From Rhodobacterales bacterium (GTDB lineage: Bacteria; Pseudomonadota; Alphaproteobacteria; Rhodobacterales; Rhodobacteraceae), in contig PDRZ01000021.1 of assembly GCA_002747035.1 (NCBI GenBank), forward strand, positions 46,657 to 110,656: a DNA stretch of 64,000 nt. The letters are read 5' to 3'. The notes beneath the pieces were generated by a model. That model saw only the letters and a program-made list of their open reading frames with translations, had not been told where the DNA came from and did no database searches. A program made the position numbers and the translations under genes. This document shows, piece by piece, positions 35,054-43,961 of the stretch. Each line of letters begins with the position of its first letter. The first letter of the stretch is position 1.

Positions 35054-36187
35054 ATGACCGAGTCAGCATTTGAGAAACCGGGGGCGGTTGAGGCCAGCCT
35101 GAGCGACGCGATTGCGCCGATTGAGGACATTATTGCCGATGCACGCGCGGGGCGGATGTTCATTCTGGTGGATCACGAGGATCGTGAAAACGAAGGTGAT
35201 CTTGTGATCCCGGCGGAATTTGCCGATGCGGCGGCGATCAATTTCATGGCCACATATGGGCGCGGGCTGATCTGTCTGCCAATGACGTCCGAGCGTATCG
35301 ACCGGTTGGGATTGCCGATGATGGCGGTGAATAATTCGAGCCGGATGGAAACCGCGTTTACCGTGTCGATTGAGGCGCGGGAAGGTGTGACCACGGGGAT
35401 TTCCGCGGGGGATCGCGCGCTGACCGTGGCGGTTGCGATCAACGAGCAGAACACGCAGGCCCATATTGCCACGCCGGGGCATGTGTTCCCCCTGCGCGCG
35501 CGCAATGGCGGCGTGTTGGTGCGGGCAGGCCATACCGAGGCGGCGGTGGATATTTCACGCCTTGCCGGATTGAACCCCAGCGGCGTGATCTGTGAGATCA
35601 TGAAGGAAGACGGCACAATGGCGCGTCTGCCCGACCTTGTGGAGTTCGGCGCGCAGCACGGGTTGAAGATCGGAACGATTTCCGACCTGATCGCTTATCG
35701 CCACAAACATGACAACCTTGTGCGGGAAACCCGGGCCGATACGGTGGTGTCCGAACATGGCGGCGAATGGTTGATGCGGGTGTTCACCGACCAGATTTCG
35801 GGAACCGAACATATCGCATTGATCAAAGGGGATATTTCCACCCCCGAACCGGTATTGGTGCGGACCCATGCGTTGAACGAGCTGGAAGACGTGCTGGCGC
35901 TTGGCCCAAGCCCGTCGGATGAGCTGCCCCGCGCCATGCAGGCGGTGGCCGAAGAGGGGCGCGGCGCGGTGCTGTTGTTCCGTGAACCTCACCCCCGGCT
36001 GGATTTTGGCGATGAAGAGGACACCCCGAAGACGATCAAGCGTACCGGGCTGGGGTCACAGATCATGGCCACGCTGGGGCTGACCGAGCTGATCCTGTTG
36101 ACCGACTCGCCCGCGACCAGATATCTGGGCCTTGATGCCTATGGGCTGTCGATTGTCGGCACCCGACCCATTCACAACGGAGGCTGA
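35054..36187 (+). CDS. ribB: RibBX: DHBP synthase with degenerate GTP cyclohydrolase II domain
   Basis: The 377-residue protein has an intact N-terminal 3,4-dihydroxy-2-butanone-4-phosphate synthase domain (VDHEDRENEGDLV, RAGHTEAAVDISRLAG). The C-terminal part is RibA-like in size, but the zinc cysteine region (normally SECLTGDVFGS with RCDC) reads HALNELEDVLALGPSP and the TNNP segment reads TDSP. No zinc ligands remain, so GTP cyclohydrolase activity is not expected. Such RibBX proteins are known in proteobacteria. A separate RibA must exist elsewhere. It lies directly upstream of ribH and nusB. Confidence 0.9.
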   Translation: MTESAFEKPGAVEASLSDAIAPIEDIIADARAGRMFILVDHEDRENEGDLVIPAEFADAAAINFMATYGRGLICLPMTSERIDRLGLPMMAVNNSSRMETAFTVSIEAREGVTTGISAGDRALTVAVAINEQNTQAHIATPGHVFPLRARNGGVLVRAGHTEAAVDISRLAGLNPSGVICEIMKEDGTMARLPDLVEFGAQHGLKIGTISDLIAYRHKHDNLVRETRADTVVSEHGGEWLMRVFTDQISGTEHIALIKGDISTPEPVLVRTHALNELEDVLALGPSPSDELPRAMQAVAEEGRGAVLLFREPHPRLDFGDEEDTPKTIKRTGLGSQIMATLGLTELILLTDSPATRYLGLDAYGLSIVGTRPIHNGG

Positions 36188-36191
36188 TCTC

Positions 36192-36707
36192 ATGGCCGGA
36201 AGCGAAACCCATTACATCCTGCCCCGTGCGGAATTTGACAAGCCGGTCAAGGTTCTGATCGTTGTCGCACCCTACTACAAGGACATCGCCGACAACCTGG
36301 TCGCCGGGGCCAGGGCCGAAATCGAAGCGGCGGGCGGCACATGGGAGATGGTCGAGGTGCCCGGTGCGCTGGAAGTGCCCACCGCCATTGGCATCGCCGA
36401 ACGGATGAGCAATTTTGATGGCTATGTCGCGCTGGGCTGTGTCATTCGTGGGGAAACCACCCATTACGATACCGTGTGCAACGACAGTTCCCGCGCGATC
36501 CAGTTGCTGGGCCTTCAGGGGCTGTGCATTGGCAACGGCATCCTGACGGTTGAAAACCGCTCTCAGGCCGAAGTGCGTGCCAACCCGGATGAAATGAACA
36601 AGGGCGGCGGTGCTGCGGCGGCGGCCTTGCATCTGATCGCGCTTGCCCGTAAGTGGGGCGGCCCGCGCAAGGGCGTGGGATTCGTGCCCGCCGATGGGGA
36701 ATACTAG
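36192..36707 (+). CDS. ribH: 6,7-dimethyl-8-ribityllumazine synthase
   Basis: The 171-residue protein has the expected segments VVAPYYKDIADNL, VEVPGALEVPTAI, VALGCVIRGETTHYDTVCN and ILTVENRSQAEVRA. It condenses 5-amino-6-ribitylaminouracil with dihydroxybutanone phosphate from RibBX to make lumazine, the substrate of RibE. The start ATG is four bases after the ribBX stop (CTGATCTC gap), consistent with one operon. nusB follows after 32 bases, the usual arrangement in alphaproteobacteria. Confidence 0.95.
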   Translation: MAGSETHYILPRAEFDKPVKVLIVVAPYYKDIADNLVAGARAEIEAAGGTWEMVEVPGALEVPTAIGIAERMSNFDGYVALGCVIRGETTHYDTVCNDSSRAIQLLGLQGLCIGNGILTVENRSQAEVRANPDEMNKGGGAAAAALHLIALARKWGGPRKGVGFVPADGEY

Positions 36708-36739
36708 GTGGCGGGCTTTAGCAAGGATACGACCAAGGC

Positions 36740-37216
36740 ATGACCCTTTCGGGCAACCAGAAACGCAAGATGAAATCCGCCTCACGGCTTTATGCCGTGC
36801 AGGCGTTGTTTCAGATGGAGCAATCCGGCCAGACCGTGGAACAGGTGATGGTGGAATTCGAAGACCACCGGTTCGGTGCCGAATATGATGGCGATGAAAT
36901 GGCGGAAGGCGATTCCAGATTGTTCCGCAGTCTGATGAACAATGCGGTGAACTATCAGGCCCCGATCGACCAGATGACCGACCGGGCCCTGGTTGCGAAA
37001 TGGCCGATTGACCGGATCGACCCGACCCTTCGGGCGCTGTTTCGCGCTGCCGGAGCCGAGTTGACCCAATCCGATACCCCGCCCAAGGTGGTCATCACCG
37101 AATTCGTCGACGTCGCCCGTGCGTTTTTCCCGCAAGGGAAAGAGGCGAGCTTTGTCAACGCCGTGCTGGACCACATGGCGCGGGAAGCCAGGCCCGAGGC
37201 GTTTAAGCCCCGGTGA
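36740..37216 (+). CDS. nusB: Transcription antitermination protein NusB
   Basis: The 158-residue all-helical protein has RLYAVQALFQMEQSG at the N-terminus, a central RALVAKWPIDRIDPTLRALFRAAGAEL segment and VINEFVDVAR-like VITEFVDVARAFF near the end, all typical of NusB. It binds boxA RNA with NusE to prevent premature termination in rRNA operons. It is the last gene of the rib operon and is convergent to ispB. Confidence 0.93.
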   Translation: MTLSGNQKRKMKSASRLYAVQALFQMEQSGQTVEQVMVEFEDHRFGAEYDGDEMAEGDSRLFRSLMNNAVNYQAPIDQMTDRALVAKWPIDRIDPTLRALFRAAGAELTQSDTPPKVVITEFVDVARAFFPQGKEASFVNAVLDHMAREARPEAFKPR

Positions 37217-37254
37217 CGTGCCCAGACTATTTGGCCCGGGTTACTTAATTTGCT

Positions 37255-38259
37255 TTAGCGCACCCGTGCCACGACATAGTCCGCCAGATCACGCAGCATG
37301 GTGCGGACCGGGTGGTCGGGCAGGGCGTTCAGCGCGGATTTCGCGGTATCGGCCCAGAACAGCGCGTCCTGTTTGGTGGCGGCAAGGGCGTTGTGCCGGT
37401 GCAAAAGCGCCATGGCGGTTTCAAGGTCGCCGTCGCGTTGATCGCCCTTTTCGATGGTGCGTTTCCAGAAGGCGCGTTCGTCTGCATCGGCCCGCGCCAC
37501 GGCCTTGATCACCGGCAGGGTCAGCTTGCGCTCGCGGAAATCATCGCCAAGGTTTTTGCCCGTGGCCGTCGTATCCCCGGCGTAATCCAGAAGGTCATCG
37601 ACGATCTGGAAAGAGATGCCAAGCGCGTCGCCATAGGCATAAAGCGCCTGAATCCGATCTTCGGGGGCGGAGGCAATCACGCCGCCCACCTGGGTTGCGG
37701 CGGAAAACAGGGCGGCGGTTTTGCCACGTACCACCTGTAGATAGGTTGCTTCGTCCGTGCGCAGATCCTGGGCCGCGGTCAGTTGCAGCACCTCGCCTTC
37801 GGCAATGGTGGCCGAGGCGTTGGCAAGGATGTCAAGCACGCGCAGCGAGCCGGTTTCCACCATCAACTGGAATGAGCGGGAAAACAGATAGTCGCCAACA
37901 AGCACCGAAGATTTGTTGTCCCACAAAAGGTTCGCGGTGGGGCGGCCGCGACGCTGGCCGCTTTCGTCGACCACGTCGTCATGCAGAAGCGTGGCGGTGT
38001 GGATGAATTCCACGGTCGCGGCCAGATGCACGTCATAGGGGCCGGCATAGCCACACATATCCGCCGCCGCGAGGGTCAGCATGGGGCGCAGACGTTTGCC
38101 GCCCGCTTCGACAAGATGCGCCGTGACTTCGGGGATGCGCGGCGCGTGTTCCGAGGCCATGCGTTCGCGGATCAACCCGTTCACGGCGTCCATGCCGGTG
38201 GCCAGATACGCGGCCAGTTGTTCATGCGGTTTGGTTGCTGCCTGATCCAAAGCGGTCAC
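37255..38259 (-). CDS. ispB: Polyprenyl (octaprenyl/decaprenyl-type) diphosphate synthase
   Basis: The 334-residue protein has the first aspartate-rich motif LLHDDVVDESGQRRG (DDVVD) and the second IVDDLLDYAGD (DDLLD), placing it in the long-chain trans-prenyltransferases that make the ubiquinone side chain. The GTG at 38259 was chosen as start (GGGAG seven bases upstream) because it gives the usual family length; an in-frame ATG lies 25 codons upstream. It is divergent from the DUF2007 gene. The chain length cannot be read from sequence, although ubiquinone-10 is usual in this order. Confidence 0.88.
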   Translation of the reverse strand: MTALDQAATKPHEQLAAYLATGMDAVNGLIRERMASEHAPRIPEVTAHLVEAGGKRLRPMLTLAAADMCGYAGPYDVHLAATVEFIHTATLLHDDVVDESGQRRGRPTANLLWDNKSSVLVGDYLFSRSFQLMVETGSLRVLDILANASATIAEGEVLQLTAAQDLRTDEATYLQVVRGKTAALFSAATQVGGVIASAPEDRIQALYAYGDALGISFQIVDDLLDYAGDTTATGKNLGDDFRERKLTLPVIKAVARADADERAFWKRTIEKGDQRDGDLETAMALLHRHNALAATKQDALFWADTAKSALNALPDHPVRTMLRDLADYVVARVR

Positions 38260-38311
38260 ACTCCCGTTTGCAGCTCTCGACAAAGTCGCGCCGATGCCCT
38301 TATGTCCCCAT

Positions 38312-38527
38312 ATGAAACAACTGTTGCGCACCACCGATCCGACCGTGCTTGCCCTTGCCCGGGCGTTGCTTCAGGGCGAGGGTATAGACTGCTTTGAATT
38401 AGACGTAAATATGAGCGTTCTGGAAGGGTCCATCGGCATTTTGCCGCGCCGGATGATGGTGGCGGATCGCGATTACGGGGCGGCATTGCGGGCGATCAAG
38501 GACAACGGGATCGACCCGGATGGGTGA
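38312..38527 (+). CDS. DUF2007 family protein
   Basis: The 71-residue protein is of the DUF2007 (putative signal-transducing, GlnB-like fold) type, with LLRTTDPTVLALARALLQGEGIDCF and RRMMVADRDYGAALRAI. The family adopts a small alpha/beta fold and its function is unknown. Its start is 52 bases from the divergent ispB start, and its stop overlaps the methyltransferase gene by eight bases, suggesting translation coupling. Confidence 0.85.
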   Translation: MKQLLRTTDPTVLALARALLQGEGIDCFELDVNMSVLEGSIGILPRRMMVADRDYGAALRAIKDNGIDPDG

Positions 38528-39305
38528 AACGGCGACCCGGGACGCGTTTCTTGGCGGGCGGGTGCGGTTATGGCAACCCCGAAACGGGTATCGCGCGGGG
38601 GTGGACCCGGTTTTGTTGGCCGCAAGCGTGGAGGCGCGGGCGGGGCAGAGCGTGCTGGATCTTGGATGTGGCGTCGGGGCGGCGGCGCTGTGTTTGGCGG
38701 CGCGGGTGCCTGGGGTTGAGGTCACGGGGCTGGAGCGGCAGGCCGATTATGCGGCGCTGGCGCGGCGCAACGCGGCGGAAAATCACGCCGGTTTCGAGGT
38801 GGTCGAAGGGGATCTGTCTGCGATGCCCGCGGCATTGAAGGCGTGCCAGTTCGACCACGTGATCGCCAACCCGCCCTATTATGACCGTGCGCGGGGCACG
38901 GCCGCGCGGGACCGGGGGCGCGAGGCCGCGTTGGGCGAAGCAACCCCGCTGGCCCTGTGGGTCGAGATGGCGGCGAAACGCCTGTGCCCCAAGGGCTATG
39001 CCACATTCATCCAGCGCGCGGAGCGTCTTCCCGACCTGCTGAGCGCCTTTCACACCCATCTGGGGTCGGTCGAGCTTTGGCCCCTGACCCCGCGGACGGG
39101 GCGGGCGTCGCAATTGATCCTGATCCGGGGACGCAAGGGGGGGCGGGCGGATTTCCGGCTGCATGACGGGTTGGTTCTTCATGAGGGCGCGGCGCATGAT
39201 GGCGACCGGGAAAGCTATACCCCACCCGTCCGCGCGGCGTTGCGGGACGGGGCGGCTCTGCGTTTTCCACGTGATCCTGACAGGCACGCGTTAACGCAAA
39301 CTTAA
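38520..39305 (+). CDS. TrmN6/YfiC-type tRNA or protein methyltransferase
   Basis: The 261-residue protein has a SAM-binding motif (VLDLGCGVGAAAL) and the amino-methyltransferase catalytic motif NPPYYD, as in the YfiC/TrmN6 group that methylates A37 N6 in tRNA-Val or related targets. The N-terminus FLGGRVRLWQPRNGYRAGVDPVLLAA is typical of this group. The actual substrate in alphaproteobacteria is not certain. The stop codon overlaps a TTAA-N7-TTAA motif. Confidence 0.83.
   Translation: MGETATRDAFLGGRVRLWQPRNGYRAGVDPVLLAASVEARAGQSVLDLGCGVGAAALCLAARVPGVEVTGLERQADYAALARRNAAENHAGFEVVEGDLSAMPAALKACQFDHVIANPPYYDRARGTAARDRGREAALGEATPLALWVEMAAKRLCPKGYATFIQRAERLPDLLSAFHTHLGSVELWPLTPRTGRASQLILIRGRKGGRADFRLHDGLVLHEGAAHDGDRESYTPPVRAALRDGAALRFPRDPDRHALTQT
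39291..39305. promoter_or_regulatory. Candidate CtrA-type box
   Basis: TTAACGCAAACTTAA is an exact TTAA-N7-TTAA match, the full CtrA recognition pattern known in alphaproteobacteria. It overlaps the stop codon of the methyltransferase gene and lies 85 bases upstream of the DUF465 start. A single motif can be chance. Confidence 0.35.
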
Positions 39306-39389
39306 GCACCTCATGTCGATCCTGCGTGACAGAGCGCAATTTTTGTGCTGCACTTGTCATATGGCTTTTACATTGAGAGGAGAACGCCC

Positions 39390-39557
39390 ATGAGCTTGAG
39401 TTCGCATGTCGAGGAACTGAAGAAGAAACATCAATCCCTCTCGGATCGGGTCGAAGAGATCCAACGCTCCCCTGGGTCCAGCGATGCGGAAATCGCCGAG
39501 CTTAAGAAGCAGAAACTCAAGATCAAGGAAGAGATTTCGCGGCTCGAAACCGCCTGA
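39390..39557 (+). CDS. DUF465/YdcH-type coiled-coil protein
   Basis: The 55-residue protein is a coiled-coil (LKKKHQSLSDRVEEIQ, AEIAELKKQKLKIKEEISRLE) and matches DUF465 (YdcH family). These proteins are of unknown function. AGAGGAGAA lies a few bases before the ATG. A candidate CtrA box lies upstream. It is convergent to the DMT exporter gene, with only five bases between the stop codons. Confidence 0.85.
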   Translation: MSLSSHVEELKKKHQSLSDRVEEIQRSPGSSDAEIAELKKQKLKIKEEISRLETA

Positions 39558-39562
39558 TATCG

Positions 39563-40426
39563 CTACTTTGACAGGCTGGCGTGTGCGGCAAGACCCGCGC
39601 CGCCAGTGATAAGCAAGGCCGCCAGCGCCAAGGTCCAGCTTGGCGCGGCAACCCCGGCCAGAACCAGGGCAAGGGTGCTGAGCAGTGGCGCGGCATAAGA
39701 GATGACTCCCAAAAGCTGAATATCGCCGCGTTTCATCCCGATATCCCAGACGTAGAACGCAAGGCCCACGGGTCCAATCCCAAGCCCGATGGTTGCGGCC
39801 CATCCCAGTGCGCCTGTGGGCCATACCGTGTCTTCGAGCATCACATGCAAGCCACCCGACAGAACCGCCGTGGCCACGCAAAATATCGCGACGGTTTCCG
39901 TGGGTGCCGCTTCCAAATGCCGGGACAGCACGGAATAGCCCGCCCAGGTAAAGGCACAGGCCAGCGCCAGCCCATATCCCGGCAGGGCGCTCAGGTTAAA
40001 TCCGGCCCCGCCCCCCGCGATGATCACTGCGGCCCCTGCAAAACCGATCAGACCCCCAAGGATATGGCCGGATTTCAGCCGTTCACCGGGCAGCACCCCG
40101 GAAAACAGCACGATCAACAAAGGCCAGAGATAGGCGATCAACCCCGCCTCGGCCACAGGAGCCAGGCGCAGGGCCGAAAAATAGAGCGCGTGATAGCCGA
40201 AAAGACCAATGGTGCCAAAGGCGTAAACCTTCCAACCGACCCGTTTCAGCGCCCCAAACCCGGCGCCCAACCCGGTCCAGATCAATCCCAGCGTGCCGCC
40301 AATCGCGAAACAGATCGCGTTGAGCAAAAGCGGCGGGGTTGGCGCGCTGCCCACCGTGAACAGGGCCAGCAAGGCCCAGAGCAGAACGGCGACAAAGCCG
40401 ATCACGGTGGCGCGGGATTGGGTCAT
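39563..40426 (-). CDS. DMT-family exporter (EamA, YddG-like)
   Basis: The 287-residue protein has ten predicted membrane segments in two EamA repeats; GYHALYFSALRLAPVAEAGLIAYLWPLLIVLFSG and the later VGLAFYVWDIGMKRGD resemble the aromatic-amino-acid exporter YddG subgroup. It overlaps the LysR gene by four bases on the same strand, so the regulator and exporter form one operon and the regulator may control export. The substrate is not established. Confidence 0.85.
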   Translation of the reverse strand: MTQSRATVIGFVAVLLWALLALFTVGSAPTPPLLLNAICFAIGGTLGLIWTGLGAGFGALKRVGWKVYAFGTIGLFGYHALYFSALRLAPVAEAGLIAYLWPLLIVLFSGVLPGERLKSGHILGGLIGFAGAAVIIAGGGAGFNLSALPGYGLALACAFTWAGYSVLSRHLEAAPTETVAIFCVATAVLSGGLHVMLEDTVWPTGALGWAATIGLGIGPVGLAFYVWDIGMKRGDIQLLGVISYAAPLLSTLALVLAGVAAPSWTLALAALLITGGAGLAAHASLSK

Positions 40427-41367
40427 TGAGGGGCTTCCGCAGCGGGGATAAGCGTGAGCGTGTCGGTGACGCTACCTGTTTTTTTGATTTCCGCAAGCAG
40501 CCATTCACGAAATGCCTTGATGCGGGGGTGATCCTCGGTGCCTTTGCGGCACAGCAGCCGAAACCGCCCCTCGGTGGACAGCGCGACATTGAAAGGGGCG
40601 ATCAGACGCCCGTCGGACAAGTATTCAAGCGCGAAAGTCCGTCGCCCCAATACGACGCCGCCCCCGGCCAGCGCCGCGTCGAGCGCATGGTCCGGCTGTG
40701 AAAACACTGAGGCAATACGCGGCACTTGCGAGATTCCGTTCGCCCGAAACCAAGCGGGCCAATCACAGCGCGGTTTGAGAAAATCGTCCGATGTGTTGTG
40801 GATCAGCGGCGCGTTCAAAAGGGCGTGTGGCGTGGGGTAATCCTCGACCATCTCGGGCCGCATCAGAGGTGTCAGCCATTCATCGGCGAGCGGTTGGGCA
40901 AACAAGCCATCATCCGGGCCATAGCCAAACCGAATGGCCACATCAACTTCGTCCCGGTTCAGGTCAAGGATTTTCAGGCCCGCAGTGATGCGCAGTTCGA
41001 TGTCCGGGTGAGATTGGGCAAAATCATACAGGCGCGGAGCCAGCCATTTGGACGTAAAGGCCGGCCCGGCGGTGATGGTAAGCGTCGATGTGTCCTGAAG
41101 CCGCCGTGCTGTACGCCAGGCGGCGGTGAGGGTTTCGAACCCATCCCTGGCACCCGGGGCCAGCGCCTGACCCGCTTCGGTCAGGGCCACGGCGCGGGTC
41201 AGGCGGTGGAACAGGGGCACCCCCAGATGTTCCTCTAACGATTTGATTTGAAACGACAGGGCGGCAGGGGTGACGTGTAGTTCCTCTGCGGCCTTGGCAA
41301 ATGACATGTGGCGGGCTGCGGCATCAAAGGCGCGCAGGGCAGTCAGTGGGGGCAGGGCGTCGGACAT
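40423..41367 (-). CDS. LysR-family regulator, GcvA-like
   Basis: The 314-residue protein has an N-terminal winged helix-turn-helix (LTALRAFDAAARHMSFAKAAEELHVTPAALSFQIKSLEE) and a LysR substrate-binding domain. The wHTH sequence is of the GcvA subgroup. The cotranscribed YddG-like exporter suggests that it regulates transport, and the small gene on the other strand may be the divergent target. The ligand is unknown. Confidence 0.88.
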   Translation of the reverse strand: MSDALPPLTALRAFDAAARHMSFAKAAEELHVTPAALSFQIKSLEEHLGVPLFHRLTRAVALTEAGQALAPGARDGFETLTAAWRTARRLQDTSTLTITAGPAFTSKWLAPRLYDFAQSHPDIELRITAGLKILDLNRDEVDVAIRFGYGPDDGLFAQPLADEWLTPLMRPEMVEDYPTPHALLNAPLIHNTSDDFLKPRCDWPAWFRANGISQVPRIASVFSQPDHALDAALAGGGVVLGRRTFALEYLSDGRLIAPFNVALSTEGRFRLLCRKGTEDHPRIKAFREWLLAEIKKTGSVTDTLTLIPAAEAPQ

Positions 41368-41442
41368 GGTTTAGTTTTACTTAAGTATATGAAGATAAAT
41401 ACTCGTTTGTAACAGGTATATGGATTTCCTTATCACTGACAC

Positions 41443-41634
41443 ATGAAAAATACTTATGCAAGTGAGGACACTGTGTTGGAAACTGCGACCACCGGAACCA
41501 TGTACATCTATTACGAACGCGCCCATGCCGAACGTGCGGCGGCATTTGCGGCAGCGTTGTGCTGGCTGCGAGCCCGGATCGCGGGACGCCACGAAAAAGG
41601 GCCACACCATGCGGCGCGGCCCCGGGAGTGTTGA
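41443..41634 (+). CDS. Small protein of unknown function, divergent to LysR gene
   Basis: The frame encodes 63 residues with an Ala/Arg-rich amphipathic helix (ERAHAERAAAFAAALCWLRARI). Small proteins with such a helix are often found beside GcvA-type regulators in Rhodobacterales, so it could be real. No strong RBS is present, and the 3' third overlaps the phbB terminator on the other strand. Treat as tentative. Confidence 0.4.
   Translation: MKNTYASEDTVLETATTGTMYIYYERAHAERAAAFAAALCWLRARIAGRHEKGPHHAARPREC
41594..41622 (-). terminator. Rho-independent terminator (phbB)
   Basis: Read on the minus strand, GGGCCGCGCC, loop GCAT, GGTGTGGCCC and then TTTTT form a ten-pair stem with two G-U pairs. 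It is about 110 bases downstream of the phbB stop. Confidence 0.75.
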
Positions 41635-41645
41635 TTTGGACGGCT

Positions 41646-41689
41646 TAGACGAAGAACTGTGCGCCATTGGCCGAGATGGTCGAACCGTT
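41646..41689 (-). repeat. Duplicated 44-base 3' end of phbB, distal copy
   Basis: This 44-base segment is identical to 41735-41778, the last 14 codons and stop of phbB (NGSTISANGAQFFV and stop). It lies 46 bases downstream of the gene, separated from it by a hairpin GGAGCGCG-CCTTG-CGCGCTCC (41693-41713). It looks like a remnant of a tandem duplication or recombination. Confidence 0.9.
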
Positions 41690-41733
41690 CAGGGAGCGCG
41701 CCTTGCGCGCTCCGCATCCCGGTTCAGTCAGGC

Positions 41734-42456
41734 CTAGACGAAGAACTGTGCGCCATTGGCCGAGATGGTCGAACCGTTAATGAAACCCGCCTCGTCGCGG
41801 GCCAGGAAGGCCACACAGTCCGCGATCTCTTCCGGTTTGCCCAGACGACCGGCGGGAATGCCCGCGATGATTGATTCGCGCACTTTTTCCGGGATTGCCA
41901 TGACCATTTCGGTGCCGATGTAACCGGGGCATACAGCGTTGGCGGTGATCCCGGCGCGGGCCCCTTCCTGGGCCAGGGATTTGATGATGCCCAGATCGCC
42001 GGCCTTGGTCGCGGCATAGTTCACCTGAGCAAACTGACCCTTTTGGCCGTTGATCGACGAAATCACGATAACGCGGCCGAACTTGCGTTCGCGCATACCG
42101 GGCCAGATCGGGTGGATGGTGTTGAACACGCCGGTCAGGTTGGTGTCGATCACCTGGTGCCACTGTTCCGGGGTCATCTTGTGGAACGGCGCGTCGCGGG
42201 TAATGCCCGCATTGGCAACCACTACGTCGATGGGGCCAAGATCGGCTTCGACCTGAGCAATGCCCGCAGCGGACGATTCGTAATCGCCGACGTTCCATTT
42301 GTAGGTTTTGATGCCGGTTTCGGCGGTAAAGGCGGCGGCGGCTTCGTCGTTGCCCGCGTAGGTGGCGGCGACTTCGTAACCTTCGGCCTTCAGCTTTTTC
42401 GAGATGGCTTCGCCAATACCGCGCGATCCGCCTGTGACCAATGCAACTCTTGCCAT
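41734..42456 (-). CDS. phbB: Acetoacetyl-CoA reductase (PHB synthesis)
   Basis: The 240-residue SDR has the cofactor motif VTGGSRGIGEAIS, NAG at GIT, the catalytic serine and YAATKAG (YxxxK) and the typical PhbB end SANGAQFFV. It reduces acetoacetyl-CoA to (R)-3-hydroxybutyryl-CoA with NADPH for polyhydroxybutyrate. It is on the same strand as phbA, but a terminator lies between, so it probably has its own promoter. The last 44 bases are duplicated downstream. Confidence 0.94.
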   Translation of the reverse strand: MARVALVTGGSRGIGEAISKKLKAEGYEVAATYAGNDEAAAAFTAETGIKTYKWNVGDYESSAAGIAQVEADLGPIDVVVANAGITRDAPFHKMTPEQWHQVIDTNLTGVFNTIHPIWPGMRERKFGRVIVISSINGQKGQFAQVNYAATKAGDLGIIKSLAQEGARAGITANAVCPGYIGTEMVMAIPEKVRESIIAGIPAGRLGKPEEIADCVAFLARDEAGFINGSTISANGAQFFV

Positions 42457-42601
42457 GATGTCCTCCTCATAAATGGCTCAATTCATTGGTAACTCTGTTA
42501 CGCAACTTGAGAGGGATGCGCAATATTGTTGCGCAAAGAAAATGCGGCGTCGCAGCTTTTTTGCGCGGGCAGGGCCAGCCCCCCGTTGGCGCATGAAAAG
42601 G

Positions 42602-42626
42602 AAAAAAGGGCACCGAATTGGTGCCC
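42602..42626 (-). terminator. Rho-independent terminator (phbA)
   Basis: On the minus strand GGGCACC, loop AATTC, GGTGCCC and then TTTTTT follow 27 bases after the phbA stop. The stem is perfect over seven pairs, so most phbA transcripts should end before phbB. Confidence 0.85.
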
Positions 42627-42652
42627 TTTCCTGTCTGTTCGCTGTAAGGGGA

Positions 42653-43828
42653 TCAGTCCCGCTCAAGACACATGGCAACGCCCATGCCGCCGCCGATGCA
42701 CAGGGTGGCGAGACCCTTCTTGGCGTCGCGGCGCTTCATTTCAAACAGCAGGGTGTTGAGGATTCGGGCACCGGAGGCCCCGATCGGGTGACCGATGGCA
42801 ATGGCACCGCCGTTGACGTTGACGATGGCCGGATCCCAGCCCATCTCCTTGTTCACGGCACAGGCCTGAGCTGCGAAGGCTTCGTTGGCTTCCACAAGGT
42901 CAAGGTCCCCGGTCTTCCAGCCCGCTTTGGCCAGCGCCTTTTGCGAGGCATAGATCGGACCCGCGCCCATGATCGACGGGTCAAGACCCACTGTGGCAAA
43001 GGACGCGATCCGCGCCAGCGGTTCGATACCACGTTTTTCGGCATTCTCCGCAGTCATCAGCAGGGCACCGGCCGCCCCGTCATTCAGACCCGAGGCGTTG
43101 GCCGCAGTCACCGAACCGTCCTTGGTAAAGGCCGGGCGCATCTTGGACATGGCCTCAAGATTTGCGCCGTGGCGGATGTATTCATCAGAGTCCATCACGA
43201 TATCGCCCTTGCGGGTCCTGATCGTGAAGGGCACGATTTCATCCGCGAATTTTCCGGCCTTTTGAGCGGCTTCCGCCTTGTTCTGCGATGCAACGGCGAA
43301 TTCGTCCTGCGCCTCACGGCTGATCTGCCATTTCTCGGCAACGTTTTCGGCGGTTTGACCCATGTGATAGCCGTTGAAGGCATCCCACAACCCGTCACGG
43401 ATCATCGAATCGATGTATTTCACATCGCCCATCTTGGTCCCGGCCCGCAGATGCGCCACGTGAGGCGACAGGGTCATGTTTTCCTGACCACCGGCGGCGA
43501 CGATATCCGCGTCTCCAAGGGTCACGTGCTGGGCCCCCAGCGCAACGGCGCGCAGACCCGAGCCGCACACCTGATTGATGCCCCAGGCCGAGCTTGTCAG
43601 AGGCAGGCCAGCATTGACATGGGCCTGGCGCGCAGGGTTCTGGCCCTGGCCACCGGTCAGAACCTGACCCAGAATGGTTTCGCTGACCTCATCCTTTTCG
43701 ATACCGGCACGGACGACCAGCTCGGCCAGCACGGCAGCACCCAGATCGTGGGCGGGGGTGTTGGCGAACGAGCCGGAAAACGAGCCGACAGCAGTACGTG
43801 CAGCGGATGCGATAACAACGTTGGTCAT
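42653..43828 (-). CDS. phbA: Acetyl-CoA C-acetyltransferase (beta-ketothiolase)
   Basis: The 391-residue thiolase has the nucleophilic cysteine in [14 protein letters not shown] (about residue 89), the [20 protein letters not shown] motif with His and the C-terminal [13 protein letters not shown] with the second cysteine. It condenses two acetyl-CoA to acetoacetyl-CoA, the first step of PHB synthesis. phbB follows on the same strand after a terminator. Confidence 0.95.
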   Translation of the reverse strand: MTNVVIASAARTAVGSFSGSFANTPAHDLGAAVLAELVVRAGIEKDEVSETILGQVLTGGQGQNPARQAHVNAGLPLTSSAWGINQVCGSGLRAVALGAQHVTLGDADIVAAGGQENMTLSPHVAHLRAGTKMGDVKYIDSMIRDGLWDAFNGYHMGQTAENVAEKWQISREAQDEFAVASQNKAEAAQKAGKFADEIVPFTIRTRKGDIVMDSDEYIRHGANLEAMSKMRPAFTKDGSVTAANASGLNDGAAGALLMTAENAEKRGIEPLARIASFATVGLDPSIMGAGPIYASQKALAKAGWKTGDLDLVEANEAFAAQACAVNKEMGWDPAIVNVNGGAIAIGHPIGASGARILNTLLFEMKRRDAKKGLATLCIGGGMGVAMCLERD

Positions 43829-43961
43829 GGGGTATATGTCCTCTTGCCAGTTGGGGCAGGGCAGCGGACACGGCGCGCGTAAACGAGGCGGTCCTCCCTA
43901 CCAGTCGGGGCAAGCCATAGCGGATTTGCCGCGTTGCGGCAACTGCGCAGAATTGTCGGGA

